Shown: positions 1-9,085, numbered from the stretch's first letter. The stretch is DNA of 64,000 nt from CAIMWS01 sp964409245 (GCA_964409245.1 CAYPCQ010000003.1:1-64000); one strand, 5' to 3'. Numbers and translations are program-made. Notes: a model not told the origin generated them from the sequence alone.

Positions 1-631
1 GGGGATTATCCCGGATATCATCACCAGTTGGTTCATTCCCGCCATTCTACCGGGCCGGGCTGGCCGGGCAATGGTTTTTAATGGCCGTTTTTAATTGCCG
101 CTGGCCTCCAAATGATGATCCCGCTTTTGCGGGCGGTTCTGAAGGGGGGGAGGGAGTATCCCAAAGGTGTGCCAAAATGACCCGTACCTGCGTTTACTGC
201 AAATTTTACCGCGTTCGTTGCAGACGGCTGGCGATTTCGGGGCCTCCAGGTTAATAATCCAGGAGCATCAGAGTTTTGCCGGATGCGGGAAAATCAACCC
301 CCTGTCCGGCAGGTTTATGAGGCAGAAACTCGAAAAAACTGCATTCGAGAGGAAAGCCAGGCTGGGGAGCCGATGGCAGGGATGGTTGTTGCCCGGATTT
401 CCCCCAACTCTGGCCTGGATCTTCGCTTTGCCCTGGTCATCTTTTCGCAACCGTCTTATATCCAATGCCTTACATCCTCCAATTCCACGTTTTCGTCAGG
501 CAGCGCATCGCCTTCCACGATCTGCGTCAAAATCACGCCAACCCCAATTTTTGCCCTGCTACGCAGCAGAGGGCCAAAACGTTTCACGGAGGGTGAAGAT
601 TTTTGAACTTTTTCTTTTTGACCTTTAACCA
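1..631. other. Region without a supported gene
   Basis: Only short overlapping open frames occur here (for example 167-628 and 283-606). Their translations are rich in Pro, Arg and Ser, show no recognisable domain and compete with one another, so I do not call them. A purine-rich GGAGGGTGAAG stretch near 589-599 looks like a ribosome binding site but has no convincing start at the right distance. The composition is intermediate between the AT-rich gene that follows and the GC-rich remainder. The upstream neighbour is outside the window. Confidence 0.5.
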
Positions 632-2737
632 GTGAATCCCATAAAAAACCTTATGAGCCATAAAAGACTATTAACCGGATCGATCTTAGATTCATTCTAC
701 ACACTACCAGTTAGGGTTAGTCAGTTTAAGCCGCGATTTGCGGCTCTACTACTTAATATTACATCAGAATTACTTAGTTTGTCTTATTATTTCAGGCGCG
801 TTGCCAATATGTGTCTATTAACAATAATATTATTTATTGCTAATTCTCCATGGATCAAAGGCGCGACATTCACTGGACTCGGAAAACACACCACATCTAC
901 TGCGATTTCTGCTGATGGTAAAACCATTATTGGTTTTAATTGGTCGGGACCGTTTAAATGGAATCCCCAAAACGGAATATCATACCTCCAATCCTCTAGT
1001 AGTATTTCCAGGCCTTTAAGCACTTCTTATAACGGTTCGATTATTGTTGGATATGACTATGATACTAAATCAAATATCCAGATTGCTGTAAAATGGAATT
1101 CAACCTTGAATCAGACTTTATTAGGTTTTGAAGGGGAAGCAATGCTAGTAAGACCAGATGGAAGTGGCATTGTTGTTCGAGATTTTAAATTAAATCAAGT
1201 AGTCGTGAAATATGATAGCAGAGAAAAGTATATATTAGATTATGATATTAACCATTATATGACCGGGTGGGGTGGCAACACGATCGTTGGTTACTGCATT
1301 ATCCGTGATTCGTGGTGGTCTGAGACTTGGCCGCCAATTAGTTCACTCGGGTCATCATTAATAATTCATGCTATATCAGCAGATGGGTTAGTATTGGTCG
1401 GGAAAAATGATCATACATCGAGTGCTGAATTGTGGTCTCAGAAAGACTGGTATACAGACTTAAATATAAATATAGATTACAATGAGCCTTATTCTTGCTC
1501 GGTTGCGTACGGTGTAAACAAAGATGGCACCTTAGTTGTCGGAACGGGTTCCAAAACAAACTGTTTAAAAATCGGATTAAATAAATCAATAGAGTCAGAA
1601 GCCTTTTTGTGGGATCGAACGAATCATATGAGATCATTGAAAAGTGTATTGAAATCCAGTCATGGAATTAATTTAACCAATTGGGTTTTGGCAACTGCTA
1701 TAGGAATTTCTAATGATGGAAAATCTATTACAGGGATGGCAATTAATCCAAACGGTGAGTCCGAGGGGTATTTTTTATCCTTTGATGATATTTCGGTGCC
1801 ATTATCAATTCAATACCCATGTTCAATAAATATTGATAGAAAATTAGAAACTCTTGAATTGGATTTCGGCGAAAATATTGGATATTATACTGTGTATCAC
1901 TCGCAACTATTAAAAAATATTGATTTTAATGGGGTGTCCATTATTAGTGGTGTAATTCCGGAAAATAAACACATTTCGGTAAGATGCTCTGAATACTTAA
2001 ATGATGGGCAAAGCTACTTTCAGTTAGCGATTAATCCCGAGGCATGCCCACGAACAAATTCGGTTAAAAAAGAATGTATTTGGATTCCACCAGGCAGTTA
2101 TATACGGGGTAATCAACCGATCGATTATATGTATTACGATCAATTAAAATTCAAATCAACGCCAGTTTGTTATGGTTTCTGGATTTGCAGACATGAAGTA
2201 ACTCAAGCTGAATACTTAAAGCTCATAGGCCATAATCCGAGTTATTTTAATTGGGGGGATCTAAGTATGCCAGTAGAAAATGTTTCCTATCAAGACGCCA
2301 CTAACTACTGCGTACAATTGACTCTCAAGGAACGGTTACTAGGTTCGTTGCCAAGCGGTTATGTTTATCGTTTGCCAACAAATATCGAATGGGAATATGT
2401 ATACCAATCTGGGATTAGTATTGGTTCTGAAAATTATGGTTCTAGTGGAAATAGAGAATTAGGTTGGGATCTATCTAATAGTGGTTGGATCACTCATTCA
2501 GTTGAGACAATGTTACCTAACGCATGGGGATTATATGATATGTATGGGAATGTAGAAGAATACTGCGGGGATTTCCCTGTTAAAAATGAACTTGTAGTTT
2601 CGGTAAAGGGCGGATCATTTAAAAATGATAGTTGGGGTTCTGTCGTTACAAATGTTGCCTATATTGTTGAAGAAGTCGGGAAACCAAGCCCGAAAGCGAG
2701 TTATCGTGGATTTCGCGTGGTTTTAGGATTGCCATAA
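632..2737 (+). CDS. Exported HAF-like repeat protein with C-terminal SUMF1/FGE-type domain
   Basis: The N-terminal half has repeats of the type 'ISADGKTIIGF', 'ISADGLVLVGK', 'NKDGTLVVGTG' and 'ISNDGKSITGM', spaced through about residues 85-375. This resembles the HAF or autotransporter-associated beta-propeller-like repeats of secreted proteins. Residues about 480-700 form a formylglycine-generating-enzyme (SUMF1/FGE-sulfatase) fold, shown by IWIPPGSYIRG, the EVTQAEYL motif, PVENVSYQDATNYC, LPTNIEWEY, GLYDMYGNVEEYC, KGGSF and the terminal YRGFRV. I do not see the paired catalytic cysteines of true FGE, so it is more likely a binding or structural member. The GTG at 632 gives the longest frame. 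An ATG at 809 directly precedes a short hydrophobic signal-like segment (CLLTIILFIA) and is a credible real start, as is an ATG at 653. The gene is strikingly AT-rich with AT-ending codons, unlike all other genes here, which suggests recent acquisition. Confidence 0.8.
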   Translation: MNPIKNLMSHKRLLTGSILDSFYTLPVRVSQFKPRFAALLLNITSELLSLSYYFRRVANMCLLTIILFIANSPWIKGATFTGLGKHTTSTAISADGKTIIGFNWSGPFKWNPQNGISYLQSSSSISRPLSTSYNGSIIVGYDYDTKSNIQIAVKWNSTLNQTLLGFEGEAMLVRPDGSGIVVRDFKLNQVVVKYDSREKYILDYDINHYMTGWGGNTIVGYCIIRDSWWSETWPPISSLGSSLIIHAISADGLVLVGKNDHTSSAELWSQKDWYTDLNINIDYNEPYSCSVAYGVNKDGTLVVGTGSKTNCLKIGLNKSIESEAFLWDRTNHMRSLKSVLKSSHGINLTNWVLATAIGISNDGKSITGMAINPNGESEGYFLSFDDISVPLSIQYPCSINIDRKLETLELDFGENIGYYTVYHSQLLKNIDFNGVSIISGVIPENKHISVRCSEYLNDGQSYFQLAINPEACPRTNSVKKECIWIPPGSYIRGNQPIDYMYYDQLKFKSTPVCYGFWICRHEVTQAEYLKLIGHNPSYFNWGDLSMPVENVSYQDATNYCVQLTLKERLLGSLPSGYVYRLPTNIEWEYVYQSGISIGSENYGSSGNRELGWDLSNSGWITHSVETMLPNAWGLYDMYGNVEEYCGDFPVKNELVVSVKGGSFKNDSWGSVVTNVAYIVEEVGKPSPKASYRGFRVVLGLP

Positions 2738-2930
2738 TATATATTGATTTAAAGCGATAATTATATTGATATAACGAATGTTTTGTTATTTAGCACTAGC
2801 GTATTACTAGAGATTATCGCAAAAAAGTGTGATCAGATAATAATATTCAAAATATAATAGTATTTCAGTCAGATTAGTTAGGGACTTTATTCCTCAGAAA
2901 AGTCCGTAATAACGTAAGAATTACCACCAA

Positions 2931-3642
2931 TCACGGCCGGATTAGATTCACCAAAACCGGGAAATGGCCCGTATAGAGCCTTCGGTCTGGTCCTTTTCCA
3001 TGCCGGTGTTCCAGGATCTGGACCGCTGCCCACTTCAAGCCTGCCAATCCGTCAGCCAAGGCATGCGATAAAATAATGCGATCATAGGCCTGGCCATCGG
3101 CATGCGTGCTGATTTTGCCGGATAGCGTGCTTAAGGCGTCCACCATCGGGGTCTTGGCTTGGAAGCTGACGGCCAGGGATTGCCGGGCATCGCCCACGGC
3201 CTGGCTTTCGTTGAAATCGCCCAGGATCATCAGGTTAGCCTTTGGATTCCTGGCCAAATGGCTCATGCTCCAGCGCAGCAATGCTCGATTCTGCTCCTTC
3301 TTTGCCGCTGGGGTGCTGGAGATCCACCAAACAGAGGTCGAGGGTGGCGGTGGAATTGGTCAACCGCACAACCATATGCGTGGAAAATTGTTTTTCCAAG
3401 GCGGATACCCTCGAAGGCCGGCCATAAACTCCCCATCCCTTGCTCGTATCGAACAACGCCCCCACGTCCGGCCCGGTGGCGGCATGCTTGCCTTTGACGA
3501 ACAGCGTCTGGAAATTGCGCTGATATCGGGCGGCAGCCGAACGAGCAATAGCCTGGATGTCTTCATGCCCGCTGATCTCCTGCAAACCTAAAAACAAGGG
3601 AGCTTCTGGCGGCAACAGACCGATCAAATGCTCCGCTTTCAA
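2931..3642 (-). pseudogene. Frameshifted endonuclease/exonuclease/phosphatase-family remnant
   Basis: Two adjoining minus-strand frames together read as one EEP-superfamily nuclease/phosphatase. The upstream frame (3642-3235) has LFLGLQEISG, which is the LQE metal-binding motif, followed by HMVVRLTNS and LCLVDLQHPS. The second frame (about 3281-2931) continues with NPKANLMILGDFNES, the GDFN catalytic motif, then YDRIILSHAL and a terminal TGHFPVLV, the (S/G)DH/GH-type end motif. The shift from one frame to the other occurs near 3250-3285. Upstream of 3642 the frame stays open to a stop near 3805 and looks like a scrambled N-terminus, so the usual N-terminal strand is missing or degraded. The cause is either genuine decay or a sequencing indel. 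It lies beside the repeat-rich intergenic region, which favours decay. Confidence 0.65.
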
Positions 3643-4110
3643 CTCGCATTCGGATTGGGATTGGGTTTGGGTTTGGCAGCAGCCGTTTTGCCGCTGGCTT
3701 CGCCCTGGGATTCGTTGCAGATCGCCAGGATAGGCGCCTCCTTCGTGCCTGGTCCTGGGCCAAAATTCCGGCGCGAACCTGCCACCTTTATTTGTTTCCG
3801 GCCCCTAACGAGGCGGATCAATCCATCCGCGCTGCCACCCAGGTTGTGATCGACCTCAAGCGCCGCTCCGCGGCGCGGGGCGCCGGGCCAAACCAAAGCG
3901 TGGGTTAAAACCCACTACCGTCAAAGTTCGCTCCGCCAACGCAAGGGGGTTCGCTGCTCTACGTTTAACAATTAACAATATGGGGGCTGGGCCGGAATGT
4001 TTTCAACCTCCGGCGATGCGAAAACGCTGCCGGCCGGCGCAATCCAAAACCTGGCGGAGGCCTCAACGCGCCGGATGCCCGGGCGGGCCACGAAGGGTGC
4101 GCGAGCTTTT

Positions 4111-4728
4111 GATCGGGCCTGGTTTGAAATTCGCCAGCGGCAGGTCCGCCTCGTTACCTCGGCGGCTGCCAGCGTTAGGTTTGCGCCTGCAACGGGATGG
4201 ATCGCCCGCCCAACGCGGGTAGCCGCCGACGTCCGGAGGCGGACCTGGACCATTCGCGTGCCTATGCGATCCGCANNNNNNNNNNNNNNNNNNNNNNNNN
4301 NNNNNNNNNNNNNNNNNNNNNNNNNNNNNNNNNNNNNNNNNNNNNNNNNNNNNNNNNNNNNNNNNNNNNNNNNNNAATTCCAACTGGTGGCGGGACGGGG
4401 CGGATTGGGCCTGGTTTGAAATTTGTCCGCCGTAAATCCGCCTCGTTACCTCGGCGGCTACCAGCGTTAGGTTTACGCCTGCAACCGGATGGATCGCCTG
4501 CCCAACGCGGGTAGCCGCCGAGGTCAGGAGGCGGACCTGGATCATTCGTGTGCCTATGCGATCCGCAAATTCCAACTGGTGGCGGGACGGGGCGGATTGG
4601 GCCTGGTTTGAAATTTGTCCGCGGCAGGTCCGCCTCGTTACCTCGGCGGCTGCCAGCGATAGGTTTGCGCATGCAACGGGATGAATCGCCTGCCCAACGC
4701 GGGCAGCCGCCGAGGTCAGGAGGCGGAC
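4111..4728. repeat. Tandem 192-bp repeat, each unit with a 27-bp inverted repeat
   Basis: At least three units are present: about 4111-4275, 4376-4567 and 4568-4728, the last cut short. The period is 192 bp, measured between the two copies of AATTCCAACTGG at 4376 and 4568. Each unit contains a long inverted repeat with 27-bp arms and a 47-bp loop: 4144-4170 with 4218-4244, 4436-4462 with 4510-4536, and 4628-4654 with 4702-4728. The arms begin GTCCGCCTC and include ACCTCGGCGGCT. Between units two and three a T-A pair in the stem (GCTACC/GGTAGC) is replaced by C-G (GCTGCC/GGCAGC), a compensatory change. The loop also holds short conserved blocks. No transposase is linked to it. It could be a REP/MITE-like element or a structured RNA. 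Confidence 0.85.
4276..4375. other. Assembly gap (100 N) inside the tandem repeat
   Basis: The run of 100 Ns is a placeholder. The base before it ends the unit sequence 'gatccgca' and the base after it starts 'aattcc', which is exactly the junction seen intact at 4561-4573. Closing the gap with nothing would restore a perfect unit junction, so the missing sequence should be a whole number (possibly zero) of 192-bp units. Confidence 0.9.
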
Positions 4729-5173
4729 AGGAAGCTGAATAATCCAAAGCAGCGCAGCGGCGCACGCACTCCAAAAGCTGGCGCCCTTCCCACAGCACCG
4801 TAGGTGCCGGTTCCGACGGGTGGCGGTTGAAAGCAGCGGCCGTTATTACATGGAATCCGCAAGGCCGGCCGGCCGCGCGAAGCCCCAGCAGGGAAGCGTC
4901 TGGTTGTTCAGAGTGGTTTGCAGGTTTGGGCTGGGCGGCATTGGCCTGGCCCTTTCAGAAATGAGGGAGGCTTTCAACAGCGGCCCTTTCAGTCCTGGCT
5001 GCGCGAGGATCCTGAGATGTCCCCGCCCGCCCTGCCAGCGCAGCCAAAGGCATTTGCGGACAGGGCGTTACAAGCGGGATAAAGCGGCCGATCCCCTTGC
5101 CAGGACATGGCTTGGCGAAGCCTGAAATTCCATGATTGCGGAAAAAGGGGGGGTTGCCTATGCTCTCGGGATA

Positions 5174-6190
5174 ATGAAGCAACAGCTTGAATTTGAGAAG
5201 CCGCTGGCGGAATTACAGCGCAAGCTGGAGGAGTTGAAAAAACATCCGGAGGCGCATTCCATGGAGATCAACATGGATGAGGAGATCCGGGTGATTGAGA
5301 AAAAAATTGAAGAAACGCGAAAACAAATTTACGCGGATCTGTCCTCCTGGCAGCGCGTTCAGCTAGCGCGGCATCCCAAGCGGCCGTATGTGATGGACTA
5401 TCTGAGAACAACGTTCTCAGAATTCACCGAATTGCATGGCGACCGGCTTTACGCGGATGACCGGGCCTTGGTGGCTGGTTTTGCCTGTCTGGGCCACCGC
5501 AAGGTGGCCGTGATTGGCACCCAGAAAGGGCGCGATTACAAGGAAAACATCCTGCGGAACTTCGGTTCGGCGCACCCGGAAGGGTATCGCAAAGCGCTGC
5601 GGATCATGCGGTTGGCCGATAAATTCGGGCTGCCGATCATCTGCTTGATCGACACCGCCGGCGCCTACCCGGGGATTGGCGCGGAGGAGCGGCATATCGC
5701 GGAGGCCATCGCGGTGAACCTGCGGGAAATGATGCTGCTGGAGGTGCCCATTGTGGCGGCCGTGGTGGGGGAAGGTGGATCGGGCGGCGCCTTGGGGATA
5801 GGGGTGGCGAACCGGGTGCTGATCATGGAAAACGCCTACTATTCGGTCATCAGCCCGGAAGGATGCGCGGCGATCCTGTGGAAGGACCGCACGGCGGCCG
5901 CCAAGGCGGCTGAAGCTTTGAAGATCACCGCGAAAGATTTGCTGAACCTGGGGTTGGTGGATGAAATCATACCCGAACCCTTGGGCGGCGCTCACACCGA
6001 TGCCGAGACCGCCTCCATGACGCTGAAAATGCATCTCATCAAGCACCTGGATGAATTGTCCCGGATTTCCGGCAGTGATCGCATCCGGCAGCGTTATAAT
6101 AAATTCCGGTCTTACGGCCATTTCCTGGAAAAGGTGGCCGCGCCCGCCGGGGAGCCTGAAGCGAAGAAATCCGAGCCAGCGGGCAAGTGA
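5174..6190 (+). CDS. accA: Acetyl-CoA carboxylase carboxyltransferase subunit alpha
   Basis: This subunit, with AccD, transfers the carboxyl group from carboxybiotin to acetyl-CoA to give malonyl-CoA, the first committed step of fatty acid synthesis in the cytoplasm. The product of 338 aa from this ATG is close to the roughly 320 aa usual for AccA. It starts with the typical LEFEKPLAEL helix and coiled-coil segment (IRVIEKKIEETRKQIY). It then has HPKRPYVMDYL, FTELHGDRLYADD, IGTQKGRD, the RMRLADKFGLPIICLIDTAG-type core near residues 155-175, GEGGSGGALGIGVANRV (oxyanion/CoA-binding glycines) and SVISPEGCAAILWKD. An in-frame ATG at 5132 would add 14 residues that are not family-like, so 5174 is preferred. 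It stands alone here; accD and the other subunits are not in the window. Confidence 0.97.
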   Translation: MKQQLEFEKPLAELQRKLEELKKHPEAHSMEINMDEEIRVIEKKIEETRKQIYADLSSWQRVQLARHPKRPYVMDYLRTTFSEFTELHGDRLYADDRALVAGFACLGHRKVAVIGTQKGRDYKENILRNFGSAHPEGYRKALRIMRLADKFGLPIICLIDTAGAYPGIGAEERHIAEAIAVNLREMMLLEVPIVAAVVGEGGSGGALGIGVANRVLIMENAYYSVISPEGCAAILWKDRTAAAKAAEALKITAKDLLNLGLVDEIIPEPLGGAHTDAETASMTLKMHLIKHLDELSRISGSDRIRQRYNKFRSYGHFLEKVAAPAGEPEAKKSEPAGK

Positions 6191-6287
6191 TTTAGCCGTG
6201 TCCAGGCAATGGACTCAGTCGTGCTGGCTGGATCTTTTTGCCCAAGACCTTCGTCCTTCGCCGCTTGCAGAAAGGCAGGGGCACGGT

Positions 6288-7664
6288 TCAGCGGGCGGGT
6301 GGGTTTTTGGCGGCGATTTGGCGGATCGCCTTTTTCAGGATTGCCTCGGATCCCGGACCGCTGTTGGACGCGCCTGGTTCGTAACCGCCTTCCTTGAAAG
6401 CCACGTCTGTGCAGATGTAGCCGGGGCCGGTATCATGGTAGCCCGCGACCGCGACGAAGCCGCCGGGCCGCAGGCTTTGCGCGAATTCCTGGAATTCCAG
6501 CATCGGCTCTCCCGGAAGATGGAGGATGGCGGCTCCGCCAATTTGCAGCCAGGTGATCCGCAGCGGTTTCTTTGAACGATCCAGATAGGCCTGCCGGATG
6601 GCACCATCGTAAATCCGGACTCCCGGGGCCGCGTTCGTGTCGTTGATGCGTGCCTGGCAGGAGGGCAGGGTCCAGGCCGGTTCGGTGCGTGGAGCCAGCG
6701 TAACCGGGGCGCTGTGCCAGCTAATGGAATTTGCAGGCGCATAGCGGGTGTTCTGGGCCGCAGCCACCAGGCCGGCCAGCAAACGCTGGCTGAGCGCGTT
6801 CCGGGCCGCATCGGAGCCGTCATTGTATTTGCCCACGGTTTGATCCCCGGCGCAGCCGGTGAAATAGAGCTGAAACACCTTTTCCTTTTGCTCCATGGCT
6901 TCCCGTGCCTGGCCGGCGAAGTCGCCGGAAGCCCGGCCGTTGCAGGCCATGGTTTGCGGATGCGTGGCATAATAGTGCAGCCGCACCAGGGGGGTGGCGC
7001 CGCGGGCCAGGGTCACCGTTTTGAGCAATGGATCGATCCGGCCCTCCGGGGCGGCGGCCAGCTGGGGATCCTTGCCGCCGGTGCTGAAGCGCACCGTGAT
7101 GCCCCCTTTGCCATCGGGCAGCCGGCGGTCGGAGGCCACGCGCTCGACCTTCGCCTCGCTGAGGCCCACCGAATCGAATGGCTGCAGCTTGCCGCAGGCC
7201 TCCCGCACCGCCGCGGCAAGCTTGGCGGATAAAGTGTCCAGGAAAGCCTGGCTCAGGTGGGGCGGGGGCAGGGGAGCCTGGTCCAGGAGCCGGTGGGCGC
7301 TGCGATCCGCGTAGGGGGCGGTGTGCTGATGCACGCAGTGAACCAGCACCCGGCCGGGTGTGGTGCCGGCAGCCTTGGCCAAAACGGCGCAAAAGTCGGC
7401 GTAGGACTCGTTGCACAATTCGCACCAATCCAGCGTGCAAAGCACAAAACGCTGGCGGCCGCTTTGCAGCACGATGCCCTTGGCCCACAGCGGGTCGTCC
7501 ACTTGCTTCAGGATGGTATCCCAGATCAGCGGTTCGCCCAGCGGAGGGGTGGCATCCACCCGGAATACGCCCACTTGCAGGCGCGGTGAGGTTGCCGCCG
7601 GAACTGGCGTGGCCAAGCCTGCCAGCCACGCCCAGAACACCCAACTTGAAATGATGGTTCGCAT
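6288..7664 (-). CDS. Secreted neutral/alkaline ceramidase-like N-terminal domain protein
   Basis: An N-terminal signal peptide (hydrophobic stretch at residues 4-22, AxA-type cleavage near 'PVPAA') precedes a domain like the N-terminal part of neutral/alkaline non-lysosomal ceramidases. It shows VGVFRVDATPP at the mature start, LVHCVHQHTAPY near residue 110 and LHYYATHPQTM near residue 230, which supply histidines expected at the zinc site, and FTGCAGDQTVG. At 458 aa it is much shorter than true ceramidases (about 650 aa) and lacks their C-terminal domain. Many PVC bacteria encode several such short homologues of unknown substrate, so amidase action on a lipid or glycoconjugate is only inferred. 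It is transcribed divergently from eno, with 133 bp between the start codons. Confidence 0.85.
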   Translation of the reverse strand: MRTIISSWVFWAWLAGLATPVPAATSPRLQVGVFRVDATPPLGEPLIWDTILKQVDDPLWAKGIVLQSGRQRFVLCTLDWCELCNESYADFCAVLAKAAGTTPGRVLVHCVHQHTAPYADRSAHRLLDQAPLPPPHLSQAFLDTLSAKLAAAVREACGKLQPFDSVGLSEAKVERVASDRRLPDGKGGITVRFSTGGKDPQLAAAPEGRIDPLLKTVTLARGATPLVRLHYYATHPQTMACNGRASGDFAGQAREAMEQKEKVFQLYFTGCAGDQTVGKYNDGSDAARNALSQRLLAGLVAAAQNTRYAPANSISWHSAPVTLAPRTEPAWTLPSCQARINDTNAAPGVRIYDGAIRQAYLDRSKKPLRITWLQIGGAAILHLPGEPMLEFQEFAQSLRPGGFVAVAGYHDTGPGYICTDVAFKEGGYEPGASNSGPGSEAILKKAIRQIAAKNPPAR

Positions 7665-7742
7665 ATGAAAACAGAGGCCATCTTGGCGGCGGCTGGGAGG
7701 CTGTCAACCGGAAACGAGGATCAGTTCAAGGCCACCACCGCC

Positions 7743-7770
7743 TTGACTTGGGATTGGCTGTTCTTATCAT
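7743..7770 (+). promoter_or_regulatory. Probable sigma-70-type promoter of eno
   Basis: TTGACT (7743-7748) and TATCAT (7765-7770) each match the -35 and -10 consensus at five of six positions, with a 16-bp spacer. They sit 28 bp before the enolase start, which leaves a leader of about 20 nt. The position within the divergent eno/ceramidase-like intergenic region fits. Confidence 0.55.
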
Positions 7771-7797
7771 ACCTGCGCAAACTATTTAGAAATAAGA

Positions 7798-9078
7798 ATG
7801 ATTATGACAACTATTCAAAATATCGTCGCGCGGGAGATTCTCGATTCGCGCGGTAACCCCACTGTGGAAGTGGATGTGGTTCTGTCGGGCGGCATGATCG
7901 GCCGCGCCGCCGTGCCTTCGGGCGCCAGCACGGGCGAACACGAAGCTTTGGAATTGCGGGATGGGGACAAGAAACGTTACCTGGGCAAGGGGGTGTCCAA
8001 GGCGGTGAAAAACGTGACCGAGAAAATCGCCCCGGCCCTGGAAGGCCAGGATGCGCTGGACCAGCTGAGCGTGGACCGCTGCATGCTGGAGCTGGATGGC
8101 ACGGAAACCAAATCCAAGCTGGGCGCCAACGCGATCCTCGCCGTCTCCATGGCCACCGCCAAGGCCGCGGCGGAGGCGCTCGGGATTCCGCTGTTCAAAT
8201 ACCTGGGCGGGCCCAATGCCAAATGCCTGCCGGTGCCCATGGCCAACGTGATCAATGGCGGCGCCCATTCCGATGCGCCCATCGATTTCCAGGAATTCAT
8301 GATCATCCCCAAGGGCTTCGACACCTTCTCGGCGGGGCTGCAGGCGATCACGGAAACCTTCCACGCGCTGAAAGGCGTGCTCAAAGGCCAGGGTTTGTCC
8401 ACCGCGGTGGGCGATGAAGGCGGTTTTGCGCCCAAGCTGGAGAGCGCCGAGGCGGCCATCGAAGTCATCCTGGAAGCCATCAAGAAGGCTGGCTACAAAG
8501 CGGGCAAGGAAATTTTCCTCGCCTTGGATGTGGCCTCGTCCGAATTCTATAACGCCGGAAGCAGCCAATACATCTTCAAGAAGAGCGATGGCCGCAAGAT
8601 CTCCGGCGAGGAGCTGGTGGCTTTGTATGAGAAGCTCACCGCCACCTATCCCATCATCAGCATTGAAGACGGCTGCGCCGAGGGCGACTGGAAAACGTGG
8701 AAATTGCTGACGGACAAACTGGGCTCCAAGGTGCAGTTGGTCGGTGATGACTTGTTCGTGACCAACGTCAAATTCCTCCGCCGGGGCATCCAGGAAGGCG
8801 TGGCAAATTCCATCCTCGTCAAAGTCAACCAGATCGGTTCCCTGACCGAAACGCTGGACGCGGTGGAACTGGCGCACAAGAACGATTATACCGCGGTTAT
8901 CAGCCACCGCTCCGGGGAGACGGAGGATGCCACAATCGCGGATATCGCAGTGGCCACCAATGCCGGACAGATCAAGACCGGTTCCTTGAGCCGCACGGAC
9001 CGCGTGGCCAAATACAACCAACTGCTGCGGATAGAGCAGATCCTGGGCAAGAACGCCGTTTACGGCAGCCTGAAGTAA
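7798..9078 (+). CDS. eno: Enolase (phosphopyruvate hydratase)
   Basis: Cytoplasmic glycolytic enzyme that interconverts 2-phosphoglycerate and phosphoenolpyruvate. The 426-aa length is standard. Visible family motifs in order are AREILDSRGNPTVEVDV at the start, GASTGEHEALELRD (mobile loop), GANAILAVSMA, NVINGGAHSDAPIDFQEFMI, VGDEGGFAPKL (general acid region), SIEDGCAEGDW and VGDDLFVTN (magnesium ligands), ILVKVNQIGSLTET (catalytic lysine) and SHRSGETEDATIAD (catalytic His/Ser loop), ending with KTGSLSRTDRVAKYNQLL. ATGs at 7798 and 7804 are both possible; they differ by two residues. Monocistronic, judging from the promoter upstream and the strong terminator downstream. Confidence 0.98.
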   Translation: MIMTTIQNIVAREILDSRGNPTVEVDVVLSGGMIGRAAVPSGASTGEHEALELRDGDKKRYLGKGVSKAVKNVTEKIAPALEGQDALDQLSVDRCMLELDGTETKSKLGANAILAVSMATAKAAAEALGIPLFKYLGGPNAKCLPVPMANVINGGAHSDAPIDFQEFMIIPKGFDTFSAGLQAITETFHALKGVLKGQGLSTAVGDEGGFAPKLESAEAAIEVILEAIKKAGYKAGKEIFLALDVASSEFYNAGSSQYIFKKSDGRKISGEELVALYEKLTATYPIISIEDGCAEGDWKTWKLLTDKLGSKVQLVGDDLFVTNVKFLRRGIQEGVANSILVKVNQIGSLTETLDAVELAHKNDYTAVISHRSGETEDATIADIAVATNAGQIKTGSLSRTDRVAKYNQLLRIEQILGKNAVYGSLK

Positions 9079-9085
9079 ACCATCC

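Larger units (their letters stand above)
3643..5173. other. Long non-coding region with hairpins and tandem repeats
   Basis: No coding frame here has a plausible start, domain or composition, and frames that cross the N run are artefacts. It contains a perfect 7-bp hairpin at 3860-3876 (GCGCCGC/GCGGCGC, loop TCC), another at 3900-3915 (GTGGGTT/AACCCAC, loop AA), and the 192-bp tandem repeats annotated separately. The stretch 4740-5130 is GC-rich and featureless to me. The promoter of the downstream accA gene should lie at the right end; TTGCGG at 5054 and GATAAA at 5078 (18-bp spacer) are a weak candidate. Confidence 0.7.

Noticed and set aside
167..606. Two overlapping short plus-strand frames
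   Set aside because: They compete with each other, lack a ribosome binding site and domain, and look like random coding potential.
4262..4798. 178-aa minus-strand frame with apparent repeated peptide
   Set aside because: Runs through the 100-N gap and reads the palindromic DNA repeat; the repeated peptide only reflects the 192-bp unit.
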